In this document: in pieces, positions 31,915 through 39,075 of the stretch
How positions within the stretch are numbered: position 1 is the first letter of the stretch
How the letters are laid out: each line of letters begins with the position of its first letter
Notes under the pieces: model-generated
Told to the model about the DNA's origin: nothing
Databases searched by the model: none
What the model saw: only the letters and a program-made list of their open reading frames with translations
From: Candidatus Gastranaerophilales bacterium
GTDB lineage: Bacteria > Cyanobacteriota > Vampirovibrionia > Gastranaerophilales > Gastranaerophilaceae
Assembly (NCBI GenBank): GCA_944322545.1
Contig: CALUPF010000002.1
Span: 1 to 39,075 of the forward strand
Reading direction: 5' to 3'
DNA: 39,075 nt
Translations under genes and position numbers: made by a program

Positions 31915-33093
31915 ATGAGAAGTATCGCTAGTTTTAGTACAAAAATTTTGACAACAGGTCTTGCGCTTGCACTATCAATCAGCTGTGCAATGGCAAATAC
32001 ACTATCTGAAATACAAATTAACGCTGAAAATGACGGCTATGGAATTGTTTTAAAAACAGACGAATCCACTCATATGAAAAAAGTTATTAATTCAAACGAC
32101 AAAATGTCTATTGAATTGAAAAACGTAGACGTTTCAGATTCTTTAAACACTGTTTATAATGATGTTGCAAATATTGATAATGTAACTGTTGTCCCCACTT
32201 CAAAAAGCGATATTAAAATAGTTTTAAAAGGAAAAGACATTGCTCAAAGCAAAGTGTATTTCGAAACAATCAAAACAATCCCTGCAGAATTAACACAAAA
32301 AACACAGTCGATTGAATTAAACGGGCCTGTTTCTAGCTACACTCCAGTTTATAATCCTGAAAACTTTGTTGAAGAATCAGAAGATTCTCAAACTTCAAAC
32401 CCAGAATTAAACGCTGTGTTAACTAAAATGCACATCACAAGGTCAATGTTAGTTACAGCAAAAAGATATGCAAAAAAAGCAATGAACAAAGCTGAATCAT
32501 CAGGAATTAATCCAATGACAGCAATTGGAATAATTGCTATCGCTGCAGCTTTTGCTTTAAGACCAAGAAAAAAATCAGCAAACACTGCTGTTGAAAGAAT
32601 GTCAGGTGTTGGCTTAAGTGCAACTCAATCTAGAGCTAACTTAGATAGAGAAATGTCTTTGAATTCACGCATGGCTTCACAAATGAACGGCTTGTCATCA
32701 AAAGGTGCAGAACCTAAAGGAATGACAAGAAGTCTTAGTGCACCAAGCGCAGCTTATGGAATGAGAGCTTATCAAAAAAGCCAAAGAAATCCTTATATGA
32801 CTCCTAATATGCCATCAAATGGTGTGTCAGGAATTCCTAGAAGACCAATGAAAGCAGCAGCTCCTGTTAGAAGAAAACCTGTTGTTCAACAACCAATTGC
32901 TTCTTCAGCTTCAATGAGCACACCTATCAGAAAAGCTGCTCCTCAACCAAGAGCTCAACAGTTTCAAAGTTCAGATTTAGACAGTGTTAAATTTTTAGAA
33001 TCTATAACAAAAATCTATGAGAAAAACGGAAGAGCTGATTTAGCTAAAGGGCTTAAAGATAACCTTAAAAAAGCTCAAATGGCAAACATCTAG
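31915..33093 (+). CDS. exported AMIN-like domain protein with Ala/Pro/Arg-rich tail
   Basis: 392 residues. Signal peptide (cleavage after AMA, residue ~27). Residues ~28-135 look like an AMIN domain, the beta-rich periplasmic module of amidases and type IV pilus secretins (GYGIVLKTDE, KMSIELKNVDV, DIKIVLKGKDIA). A membrane segment lies at ~199-215 (MTAIGIIAIAAAFALRP), followed by a 170-residue basic, Ala/Pro/Met-rich low-complexity tail that should face the cytoplasm. A short helix at the very end (FLESITKIYEKNGRADLAKG) is better conserved in look. An envelope or division/pilus role is inference. Followed by a terminator. Confidence 0.65.
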   Translation: MRSIASFSTKILTTGLALALSISCAMANTLSEIQINAENDGYGIVLKTDESTHMKKVINSNDKMSIELKNVDVSDSLNTVYNDVANIDNVTVVPTSKSDIKIVLKGKDIAQSKVYFETIKTIPAELTQKTQSIELNGPVSSYTPVYNPENFVEESEDSQTSNPELNAVLTKMHITRSMLVTAKRYAKKAMNKAESSGINPMTAIGIIAIAAAFALRPRKKSANTAVERMSGVGLSATQSRANLDREMSLNSRMASQMNGLSSKGAEPKGMTRSLSAPSAAYGMRAYQKSQRNPYMTPNMPSNGVSGIPRRPMKAAAPVRRKPVVQQPIASSASMSTPIRKAAPQPRAQQFQSSDLDSVKFLESITKIYEKNGRADLAKGLKDNLKKAQMANI

Positions 33094-33143
33094 CCGTTTA
33101 AGATTAGAGAGAGTTTAAATATAGACGATACTCAACAATATAC

Positions 33144-33166
33144 GAGACAGTTTTACTGTCTCTTTT
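33144..33166 (+). terminator. intrinsic terminator
   Basis: GAGACAGT (33144-33151) pairs with ACTGTCTC (33155-33162) over a TTT loop, then TTTT. It follows the AMIN-like gene. Confidence 0.75.
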
Positions 33167-33252
33167 CATTATGTAAAATTTTCTTCATATCCTAACAAAA
33201 AAATATTTTCTGCTTTTTTATCTTTTTTACGACTACATAATGGAGAGAGAAA

Positions 33253-34755
33253 TTGAAAATATCATCTTATATAAATGCGCATAACAATAAATATAAAACA
33301 TCTTTTGGCTATGACAAAAAACTCGATAATGAGCTTAAAGCAAAATTGGAAAACAACAAAAGTCCTAAGTCAGAGGTTATTAATAATCTTAGAATATACT
33401 GTAACAGCACTGAAGATTATGTGAAGTATGTTGAAAAAACTAAGGATAAGTCTGTTAATTTAGTAGGCATTTTAGATTCTTTAATGGCTTCAAAATATAG
33501 TCTTAAAAATCTAGTTGAAGAAGAGTACCCTGAGTTGCATTTTGCAGAAAGGGAAATTAAACACTACAATATCGAAGGCTCAAAATCGACAATTTCTACT
33601 GATTCAATTTCTAATTATTGGCGTTTTACTTTGGCGAATGTGTTAGCCTTTAATACTTTGCCTCAAGAACAAAATGAATATCTTGAAAATACGAGCACAA
33701 CAGGTGGTGTTGGTAGCTCATCTGAGACTAGTGATTTGTCTCAGTCTAAAACAGATCCTCTTGAGTCAATTGCTCAAAGTGTAAAATCTTTAGTTACAAT
33801 CATGTCTAAGCAGTTTGTGAACAATCAAGCGCCTACAACACAAAAATCTCAAGCGTCTGATGTAATAATTCCTTTTGTTCCTAGTGAGTCGTCACCAAAA
33901 GGATTTGAAAGTATTGGCGGTATGGATGAATTAAAAGAAACTCTTACTGATAAAATAATATACCCTTTGGTTCACCCTAGAAAAGCTGCTATGGACCTTA
34001 AAGAATACGGCAAGAAGTTTCCTCGTGCTGTTTTGTTTTATGGCCCTCCAGGATGCGGTAAAACCTACATAACAGAAGCTTTAGCTCAAGAAGCAAAGCT
34101 TCCGATGTATTATTTAAAAATAGGTAAAGCCGGTTCTAAATATATCAATGAAACATCAAAAAATTATGAAAAAGCTTTTGATGAAGCAGCAAACAAGGCT
34201 AAGGAAGCTAAAAAGCCTGTTATTATGTTTATTGATGAAATTGACGGTTTGACTAAGGGACGAGATTCAAACTCAGGTGAAGAAGATCTTAAACAAATTG
34301 GCACATTGCTCGATTTAATTGCTAATGCAAGATCTAGAAATGTTTTAGTAATTGCTGCTACAAACAAATTTGATATTGTTGATGACGCAGTGAAAAGAAG
34401 ATTTGATGAACAAATATATATTGGATTCCCTGATGAAAAAGCTAGAGAAGCTGTTGTTGCAAAATCATTGGAGCCTAGAACAAAAGCTCAAAAGCTTTTG
34501 TATGATTCAGCAGCGATGAAAAAAATTGCTCAAAAAACAGAAGGCTTTTCTAGTGATGATTTGTGTGTTATAGCTGACAAAGCTTCAAACTATGCACGAA
34601 AAGACGGCAGAAGAGATATCTCTTTGAAAGATTTTGAAAATGCAATTTCTGATAGTCAAGACAGAAAAATCAAAGAAGACAAATATGTTTCAAAATCAAA
34701 AAGAAAATTAATTGGTTTTACTCAGCCAGCTGCAAAATCAGTTAAAAATGATTAA
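33253..34755 (+). CDS. AAA+ ATPase, Cdc48/FtsH-like, with TSFGY N-terminal motif
   Basis: 500 residues, started at the TTG at 33253, which has GGAGAGAG 4 bases upstream; an ATG at 33239 is out of frame and stops early. The N-terminal 210 residues are lineage-specific: TSFGY at 16-20, then helices and a Ser/Thr-rich linker. The AAA domain (~217-470) has GGMDELKETL, Walker A GPPGCGKT (264-271), Walker B IMFIDEID (324-331), ATNKFD and RRFDEQ with arginine-finger candidates. No protease or second AAA domain, so not FtsH itself. Probably a hexameric remodelling ATPase; partner unknown. Confidence 0.8.
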   Translation: MKISSYINAHNNKYKTSFGYDKKLDNELKAKLENNKSPKSEVINNLRIYCNSTEDYVKYVEKTKDKSVNLVGILDSLMASKYSLKNLVEEEYPELHFAEREIKHYNIEGSKSTISTDSISNYWRFTLANVLAFNTLPQEQNEYLENTSTTGGVGSSSETSDLSQSKTDPLESIAQSVKSLVTIMSKQFVNNQAPTTQKSQASDVIIPFVPSESSPKGFESIGGMDELKETLTDKIIYPLVHPRKAAMDLKEYGKKFPRAVLFYGPPGCGKTYITEALAQEAKLPMYYLKIGKAGSKYINETSKNYEKAFDEAANKAKEAKKPVIMFIDEIDGLTKGRDSNSGEEDLKQIGTLLDLIANARSRNVLVIAATNKFDIVDDAVKRRFDEQIYIGFPDEKAREAVVAKSLEPRTKAQKLLYDSAAMKKIAQKTEGFSSDDLCVIADKASNYARKDGRRDISLKDFENAISDSQDRKIKEDKYVSKSKRKLIGFTQPAAKSVKND

Positions 34756-34922
34756 TATTAAAAAATATTAAGAAAGCAAAAACATGCGAAACCATGTAGG
34801 GACGGGCTTGTTCATGATTGTAACAAAAAGTTTACGTACCATGCCCTAAAAAACGCTTCACAAACTGCTTTTGGGATGATTTAATATTAATTGTAATTTG
34901 AACACAACAAAAGTTTTTTAAT

Positions 34923-34938
34923 ATTATTGGGAGGAGAT
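34923..34938. repeat. 16-bp inverted repeat, left copy
   Basis: ATTATTGGGAGGAGAT, repeated exactly on the opposite strand at 36181-36196. The pair encloses rsmI and the STAS-like gene. The rest of 34756-34958 has no gene: a 21-codon frame at 34792-34857 and AT-rich inverted repeats (34754-34765 with 34914-34925). Confidence 0.6.
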
Positions 34939-34958
34939 TTGGGATAAGCCAAATCAAA

Positions 34959-34990
34959 AAAAGACCGACAGTTTTTTAGTTCGGTCTTTT
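34959..34990. terminator. bidirectional intrinsic terminator after rsmI
   Basis: AAAAGACCGA (34959-34968) pairs with TCGGTCTTTT (34981-34990). On the minus strand it is followed by seven T and lies just past the rsmI stop. Confidence 0.8.
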
Positions 34991-34995
34991 CTTTT

Positions 34996-35817
34996 TTAAA
35001 GTTTTAAAGCGAGTTTGTAAACTTTGTTTTTGTTTATGTCGTATAAGCTTGAAATAATTCTTGATATGTCACCATCAGAAAAATCTAGCTCTTTTAGTTT
35101 TTTGATTTTTGCTTCAATTTCGGTGTTGTCCTCACCAGCTTTTTGCTCTTTTGCGTAAACAACAAAAACTATTTCACCTTTTAGTATGTTAGTTTGATAA
35201 AATTCAATAATTTCTTCAACACTTCCATATTTAACTTCTTCAAAAACTTTTGTAAGTTCTCTTCCTACTGCTATTTTGGTTTCGGAGCCTAGGGTGTCTT
35301 TTATGTTTTCAAGTGTTTCTATAAGTCGGTTTGGCGATTCGTAAAAAACAGTGTCTATGTCTTTGAATTTTTCAAAAACTTTTTGTTGTGCGGGTTTTGT
35401 TCTTGGGAGAAATCCTACGAAAGCAAATTCTTCTGTGTTTTTGGGAATCATAGACAAGAATGTGATTATTGCACTAGCTCCAGGAATGGATGTTATTTTT
35501 ACACCATTGTTGAATAGTTCGTTGACAAGAACTCTGCCAGGGTCTGATATGCAAGGTGTTCCTGCATCAGAAATTAATGCAATCTTTTTGTTGTCTTCAA
35601 TCATCTTTAAAAATTCAGCAGTTCTTTGTTTTTCGTTGAACTTATGATATGAGACAAGTTTGTTTGTTATGTTGTAACTATCAAGAAGCTTTGAGCTAGT
35701 TCTGCAGTCTTCACAAGCTATCACATCTGCACTTTTTAGTGTTTCAATTGCTCTTGGGCTTAAGTCTGATTTGTTTCCAATAGGTGTTGCGACAATAAAA
35801 ACCTGAGGTTCTGACAT
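34996..35817 (-). CDS. rsmI: 16S rRNA 2'-O-ribose C1402 methyltransferase RsmI
   Basis: 273 residues. VATPIGNKSDLSPRAIETL, ACEDCRTSSKLL, LISDAGTPCISDPG and the tetrapyrrole-methylase fold to GREL-type residues (AVGRELTKVFEE) define RsmI. It methylates the 2'-OH of C1402 in the decoding centre with RsmH. AAAGGA before the ATG supports the start. It lies 23 bases downstream of the STAS-like gene on the same strand and is followed by a terminator. Confidence 0.95.
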   Translation of the reverse strand: MSEPQVFIVATPIGNKSDLSPRAIETLKSADVIACEDCRTSSKLLDSYNITNKLVSYHKFNEKQRTAEFLKMIEDNKKIALISDAGTPCISDPGRVLVNELFNNGVKITSIPGASAIITFLSMIPKNTEEFAFVGFLPRTKPAQQKVFEKFKDIDTVFYESPNRLIETLENIKDTLGSETKIAVGRELTKVFEEVKYGSVEEIIEFYQTNILKGEIVFVVYAKEQKAGEDNTEIEAKIKKLKELDFSDGDISRIISSLYDINKNKVYKLALKL

Positions 35818-35840
35818 AAATGTCCTTTCAAAAGTCTAAT

Positions 35841-36182
35841 TTAGTCCATCATCAAGCCAAGACGTTTGTTGATTTTTACGTTTGTTGATGATCCAAAAGT
35901 ATTTAGCATTTTATACAAACCAGTTTGCTCAAAAATTCTTGAAATGTTAGGTTGCATATTTTCAACCTTTATTTTCATTTCATTGAAAACTGCAATTTTT
36001 TGTATATCCAAAAGTTTTTCAATATCTTCAAGACGTATCTCTTCAACATTAGAAAAATCTAATTCTAGTTCATTTTCTGAGTCTTGTATGAAACCCAGTT
36101 CAAATTTGTTTTTATTTAGAATGTTATTTATATATATTTTTTGCATAGCAACTAAGGCCAAAGAATAAAAAATTCTTAGCAT
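35841..36182 (-). CDS. STAS-like domain protein
   Basis: 113 residues from the ATG at 36182, or 101 from the internal ATG at 36146, which looks more natural for the family. The order LELDFSNVEEIRLEDIEKLL, MKIKVENMQPNISRIFEQTG and LYKML follows the STAS (anti-anti-sigma factor) fold, but the phosphorylatable Ser after the Asp-strand is absent. The purine-rich GGGAGGAG abuts the first ATG directly, which is too close for a normal ribosome binding site. It precedes rsmI on the same strand. A regulatory role is inferred from the fold. Confidence 0.55.
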   Translation of the reverse strand: MLRIFYSLALVAMQKIYINNILNKNKFELGFIQDSENELELDFSNVEEIRLEDIEKLLDIQKIAVFNEMKIKVENMQPNISRIFEQTGLYKMLNTFGSSTNVKINKRLGLMMD

Positions 36183-36196
36183 CTCCTCCCAATAAT
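36181..36196. repeat. 16-bp inverted repeat, right copy
   Basis: Exact reverse complement of 34923-34938. Here it contains the GGGAGGAG directly before the STAS-like gene's first ATG. Confidence 0.6.
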
Positions 36197-36251
36197 CTTA
36201 GTATATCAGAATTATAGACCATGCCAATTTTTTAATATTTTTTTACAATAA

Positions 36252-37208
36252 CTATTTTATTGCTATGTATCTCATATCAATTTTGTCTATTTCTTTATCA
36301 ATTTTATCTTTGTATTTGTCACCAATTGCTTTACCCGCATATGTTCCGCCTATTAAGGAGGCGATTAATAATGGATATTTAATAATTGGTTTTGCGTTTT
36401 TAACAAATGCAGTCATTAGCGAATAGAAAAAGGTGGGAACAAGCGTGTAAGCAAGAAGCGAATATGTTGTTTTTTTGAATTTATTATGATATCCCTTAGT
36501 TTCAGCAATTGATATTCCAGAGACTGCCATTAATGGGGTATCAAAGATTTTTACTTGTGGCATCCCTAAAACAGTCGTTGTTATGTGTTTAACTGTTTTT
36601 GCTGTGTCTGAATTCATGTTGAAATTTTGAAACACTTGGGAGTTTTGAAAATAACCATTATATCTTGATTGGTCTGCAGTTTTATTTTCTTCTTTAGGTG
36701 AAGTGGGTTCTGGATTGAAGAATGGTTTGTTTAATACATATTTTTTCATTAAAGCACTTGAATAAATTGCGCCTAAAAATCCAAAAAATGTATTTAATAC
36801 GCCAGCAATGCAATCTTTAAATATTGTTTCTGTTGTTTCAAGTGATGTCAGAACTGTTTTTTTTGTCAAATCCAAAACTTTTTGTGCTTTTGTGGATTTT
36901 GGGTTTAAAAGATGTTTTAGAGGTTTGAATTTTTTTGAAAGATTTAATGCATTTGAAAAAACTTTAGCTGCATTATCAACAATTTGTGTTTCGCATAAAA
37001 GATTTGTCGCTTTTCTTAAGCCTGTATAAGCAACAGCAGTGCCTGCAATAACTGCAGCATCGTATGCTAGTGTTTTCCTTTTTTCTTGCGGTTCTGCTTT
37101 TTTGTAATCATATATTGTTTTTACAGAGCCAACTCCAATAAAAGTTCCAACACCAGCTGTTCTTGGGTCTGTTATGAATTTTACTGCTTTTTTTACGCTA
37201 ATTTTCAT
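36252..37208 (-). CDS. lineage-specific membrane protein
   Basis: 318 residues from the ATG at 37208; an ATG at 37238 would add ten residues and cannot be excluded. Hydrophobic segments occur at ~20-30, ~54-65, ~130-150, ~247-265 and ~275-295. Between them are basic helices and a soluble Pro/Asn-rich stretch. Glycine-rich turns (TAGVGTFIGVGS, LIGGTYAGKAIGDKY) resemble other small membrane proteins of this lineage. No catalytic motif. Function unknown. Confidence 0.6.
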   Translation of the reverse strand: MKISVKKAVKFITDPRTAGVGTFIGVGSVKTIYDYKKAEPQEKRKTLAYDAAVIAGTAVAYTGLRKATNLLCETQIVDNAAKVFSNALNLSKKFKPLKHLLNPKSTKAQKVLDLTKKTVLTSLETTETIFKDCIAGVLNTFFGFLGAIYSSALMKKYVLNKPFFNPEPTSPKEENKTADQSRYNGYFQNSQVFQNFNMNSDTAKTVKHITTTVLGMPQVKIFDTPLMAVSGISIAETKGYHNKFKKTTYSLLAYTLVPTFFYSLMTAFVKNAKPIIKYPLLIASLIGGTYAGKAIGDKYKDKIDKEIDKIDMRYIAIK

Positions 37209-37359
37209 ATTCGCTTTTCCGGCTTGTTCAATATCCATCTTGCCGGCATTTCATAATAAACCCCTGAATAATTTTTTTTGCTCCTCTAATAGAGGTATAT
37301 TAAGTTTTTTTTACAGACCTATATTATCTTTTGAATCGGTTTTTGGAGTTTTATTGCAT

Positions 37360-37950
37360 CTATCCAAGGTCACCATATCTGATAAAATCCATTTTTTCCA
37401 TTTTGGGCGAATTTAAGCTTTTTTTGAATGTCAAAGCTATATTATTTTGAATAACTGCCGATTGCACAGGTTTTCCTTGTGCATAATTAGCTGTTATTGC
37501 TGTTACACTCGTATTTTTGACTCCCGTTTGTGGGAATATTATCTTGCTTACTAAATTGCCAAGTTTATCTTTTATTTTTAAAAATTCATTCCCATTTTGT
37601 CCATTATAAAGCTGAACCAGTGCACCATTTATTTTTTTTACGTTGTTATCCAACATAACATGGTCGTGAGCTTTCCATTTACCTGTTTCTAAATTTTTTG
37701 CTAATGCAACAACAGCATCCTTTAGCCCTATTGATAGCATTGCTGGTTTGTCTTGGACAAAAGTTGATGTGAATGAATTAATTGATTTTGATACTGAATT
37801 TCCACTACCAGGCAAGACTGTTTTGTTAATGAGGTTTCCTAGTTTATCTCGAACCCAAAATACTTTTGTGCCGGTTTTGGGTAACGTTTTTGATGATAAA
37901 ATAAATGACTTACCCGCTTTAAGCAAGTTTCCATAAGAGTTGATAGACAT
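37360..37950 (-). CDS. lineage-specific protein with two ~55-residue repeats
   Basis: 196 residues with AAAGG 8 bases before the ATG. Two repeats are clear: repeat 1 at ~30-90 (VRDKLGNLINKTVLPGSGNS ... DKPAMLSIGLKDAVVALAKN) and repeat 2 at ~122-180 (IKDKLGNLVSKIIFPQTGVK ... GKPVQSAVIQNNIALTFKKS). Each begins with KDKLGNL or RDKLGNL and ends in a short helix, which suggests two copies of one small domain. No signal peptide. Unknown family. Confidence 0.6.
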   Translation of the reverse strand: MSINSYGNLLKAGKSFILSSKTLPKTGTKVFWVRDKLGNLINKTVLPGSGNSVSKSINSFTSTFVQDKPAMLSIGLKDAVVALAKNLETGKWKAHDHVMLDNNVKKINGALVQLYNGQNGNEFLKIKDKLGNLVSKIIFPQTGVKNTSVTAITANYAQGKPVQSAVIQNNIALTFKKSLNSPKMEKMDFIRYGDLG

Positions 37951-38156
37951 AAACTAACCTTTCATAATAAAACACAATAATTACTAACCTATGTATTTAT
38001 AAAAAAAATTTCGATAAAAATATTGTCTAAACTAGAGAATATTTGTTACCTATCTTAATTTTTTTGTTCTGACACAATTTGTTTTTAAATTATCGGGTGT
38101 TCGAGAAAAACTTGGTTTAATCAGCTTTATAGTTTTTTTTACTTGTAAAATTTCGC

Positions 38157-38184
38157 AAAAAAAAGCTCTAATCTTAATTAGAGC
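38157..38184 (-). terminator. minus-strand intrinsic terminator of the candidate small RNA
   Basis: GCTCTAAT (38165-38172) pairs with ATTAGAGC (38177-38184) over CTTA; on the minus strand eight T follow (A-run 38157-38164). There is no protein gene directly upstream on this strand. Confidence 0.8.
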
Positions 38185-38341
38185 AATACTTTTAATAGGA
38201 AGGGAAGGTTAGGAAGTTAGGTAGGTTAGTGTGAAAGTCTCATCTTATTTAATATGAATAGTGTTTATTTAATGACTTGTTAATTTTGATTCATTTGTCT
38301 TACATATATATAAAGTATATACAAATTTAAAAATTGCAGAC
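38158..38341 (-). ncRNA. candidate small RNA with C-rich anti-Shine-Dalgarno-like stretch
   Basis: Minus strand: TTGTTT (38375-38370), 17 bases, TATATA (38352-38347), then about 180 bases ending in a strong terminator. Before the terminator the RNA would carry repeated ACCT/TTCC motifs (complement of 38195-38235), able to pair with ribosome binding sites. No open reading frame of note. Promoter strength and expression are unknown. Confidence 0.35.
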
Positions 38342-38387
38342 ATGAGTATATACCGTTACAAAACTTAATAAACAAAAATTTCTGAAT

Positions 38388-38427
38388 AAAAAAAGGGGGA
38401 ACACTGCTTCACAAGAGTTCCCCTTTG
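38388..38427 (-). terminator. terminator of the 38481-38948 gene
   Basis: AAAGGGG(G)AAC pairs with GTTCCCCTTT; read on the minus strand the stem is followed by seven T. Confidence 0.8.
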
Positions 38428-38435
38428 TTTTCATC

Positions 38436-38468
38436 GGTTTTTAGGTTTTTAGGTTTTTTAGGTTTTTG
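38436..38468. repeat. four tandem copies of GGTTTTTA
   Basis: Units at 38436, 38444, 38452 (one extra T) and 38461. A short slippage-type repeat between the terminator and the stop of the 38481 gene. Confidence 0.8.
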
Positions 38469-38480
38469 GAGTTGTTATGA

Positions 38481-38948
38481 CTAGCTTTCTAGTGAAATAA
38501 AATTGTCTAACTGATGTTGAACAGCTGCTCTGTCATTGTACTTTTGATCAATTTGACCAGCTTTGTATGTGTGTTGGTTGTTGATATAAGCTAAAATAGG
38601 AAGAGCAATAGCTCCAGTGATAATACCAACTTTACCAGCAGTAGAAAACTTAGATAAGAAATGAGCAATTTTTGCAGCAACTTTTGCACCAGTTTTATTT
38701 TTATTCAAAAGCCCTTGAACGGCTTTCATACCTTTATGAGCATATTGAGCAGCTTTAGCATTTTTGTGCACAGCATAAGTAAGACCAGCTGCAGTAGTTC
38801 CAACTAATGCAGTTTTTAAAGCAGCTTGAGCATTATTTTTAATATGTTCAGCACCACATTCGAATCTGTTTTCGAGAGAACCTTTTTTAGGATCAAAAAG
38901 AACGCCTGCTGAATAATGAGGAGCAACAAAAGATGTAACAACTGCCAT
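38481..38948 (-). CDS. lineage-specific small membrane protein
   Basis: 155 residues; the ATG at 38948 has TAGG 6 bases upstream. Two hydrophobic, Ala/Gly-rich segments (~43-58, ALVGTTAAGLTYAV; ~103-122, VGIITGAIALPILAYI) are separated by a basic Lys/Ala-rich helical region. The C-terminus (DQKYNDRAAVQHQLDNFISL) is polar. It resembles the other small helical membrane proteins at 30106 and 36252 in style, not clearly in sequence. It has its own terminator. Function unknown. Confidence 0.6.
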   Translation of the reverse strand: MAVVTSFVAPHYSAGVLFDPKKGSLENRFECGAEHIKNNAQAALKTALVGTTAAGLTYAVHKNAKAAQYAHKGMKAVQGLLNKNKTGAKVAAKIAHFLSKFSTAGKVGIITGAIALPILAYINNQHTYKAGQIDQKYNDRAAVQHQLDNFISLES

Positions 38949-39075
38949 AATAACCTACTTTCTATTTACTAACACGTAAAAATAATAACTTCTACACTAC
39001 CTATGTTTATATAAACAAAAACAGAATTAGAAAATTGCTTTTTATGTGTATGAAATATTAAAAAATGTTAACAAG

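Larger units (their letters stand above)
37951..38480. other. 530-base gene-poor region
   Basis: No protein gene. From left: the upstream region of the 37950 gene, AT-rich sequence, a minus-strand terminator (38157-38184), a purine-rich block (38195-38235) inside a candidate small-RNA gene, a promoter-like pair (38347-38375), a terminator for the 38481 gene and four copies of an AGGTTTTT unit. Confidence 0.7.

Noticed and set aside
38436..38468. AGGTTTTT repeats as a CRISPR or origin-type iteron array
   Set aside because: Only four short contiguous units without spacers; simple slippage repeat.
1..39075. tRNA, rRNA, insertion sequence or integrase genes
   Set aside because: None could be recognised by eye on either strand.

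Overview
The window is about 39 kb of AT-rich (roughly one-third G+C) bacterial chromosome. My best guess is a gut-type, non-photosynthetic relative of the cyanobacteria (Vampirovibrionia/Melainabacteria, order Gastranaerophilales). This is inferred from low GC, many lineage-specific proteins carrying a short N-terminal S-F-[KGS]-[AGY] motif, a GCS2-type glutathione pathway and an AMIN-like exported protein. There is no rRNA or other marker to prove it. I see no tRNA, rRNA, CRISPR array or recognisable insertion sequence.

Left part (1-17.3 kb) is accessory. It opens with the tail of a HipA-family kinase, a small XRE regulator divergent from a HAD-like phosphatase over overlapping promoters, and two paralogous zinc-ribbon membrane proteins. 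Next come a 683-residue protein joining a lipid-kinase-like fold to an ADP-ribosyltransferase-like tail, and a duplicated two-gene module (secreted phospholipase-D-family protein facing a PP-loop PAPS-reductase-like enzyme, twice). An exported nucleoside deaminase follows, with a one-base frameshift in its signal peptide. A minus-strand operon then encodes phosphoribosyltransferase-like, degenerate kinase-like and NADAR-like proteins. After a TPR protein comes a small phage-like island: S24 repressor, DUF4373 replication-type protein and a LuxR-type HTH.

Middle part (17.3-31.8 kb) mixes housekeeping and regulation. It holds rimO, a 52-residue protein, a regulator made of four winged-helix domains coupled to an HExxH metallopeptidase, a YkgJ-like cysteine-cluster protein, a Gph-like phosphatase, a ribbon-helix-helix regulator and a CMP-sugar synthetase-like protein with a DUF721 protein. 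It continues with gloA divergent from gshB-gshA (glutathione synthesis and use), an ABC-F protein with a decayed second ATPase site, a small membrane protein, bioY and rimI.

Right part (31.9-39 kb) has an AMIN-like exported protein, a Cdc48/FtsH-like AAA ATPase, rsmI, a STAS-like protein and three lineage-specific proteins. A gene-poor 530-base stretch near 38 kb may encode a small RNA.

Two patterns run through the window. Several genes have a good -10 box only 6-8 bases before the start codon and no ribosome binding site, which suggests leaderless mRNAs beside ordinary Shine-Dalgarno genes. Five otherwise unrelated proteins share the short N-terminal S-F motif, perhaps a targeting signal.
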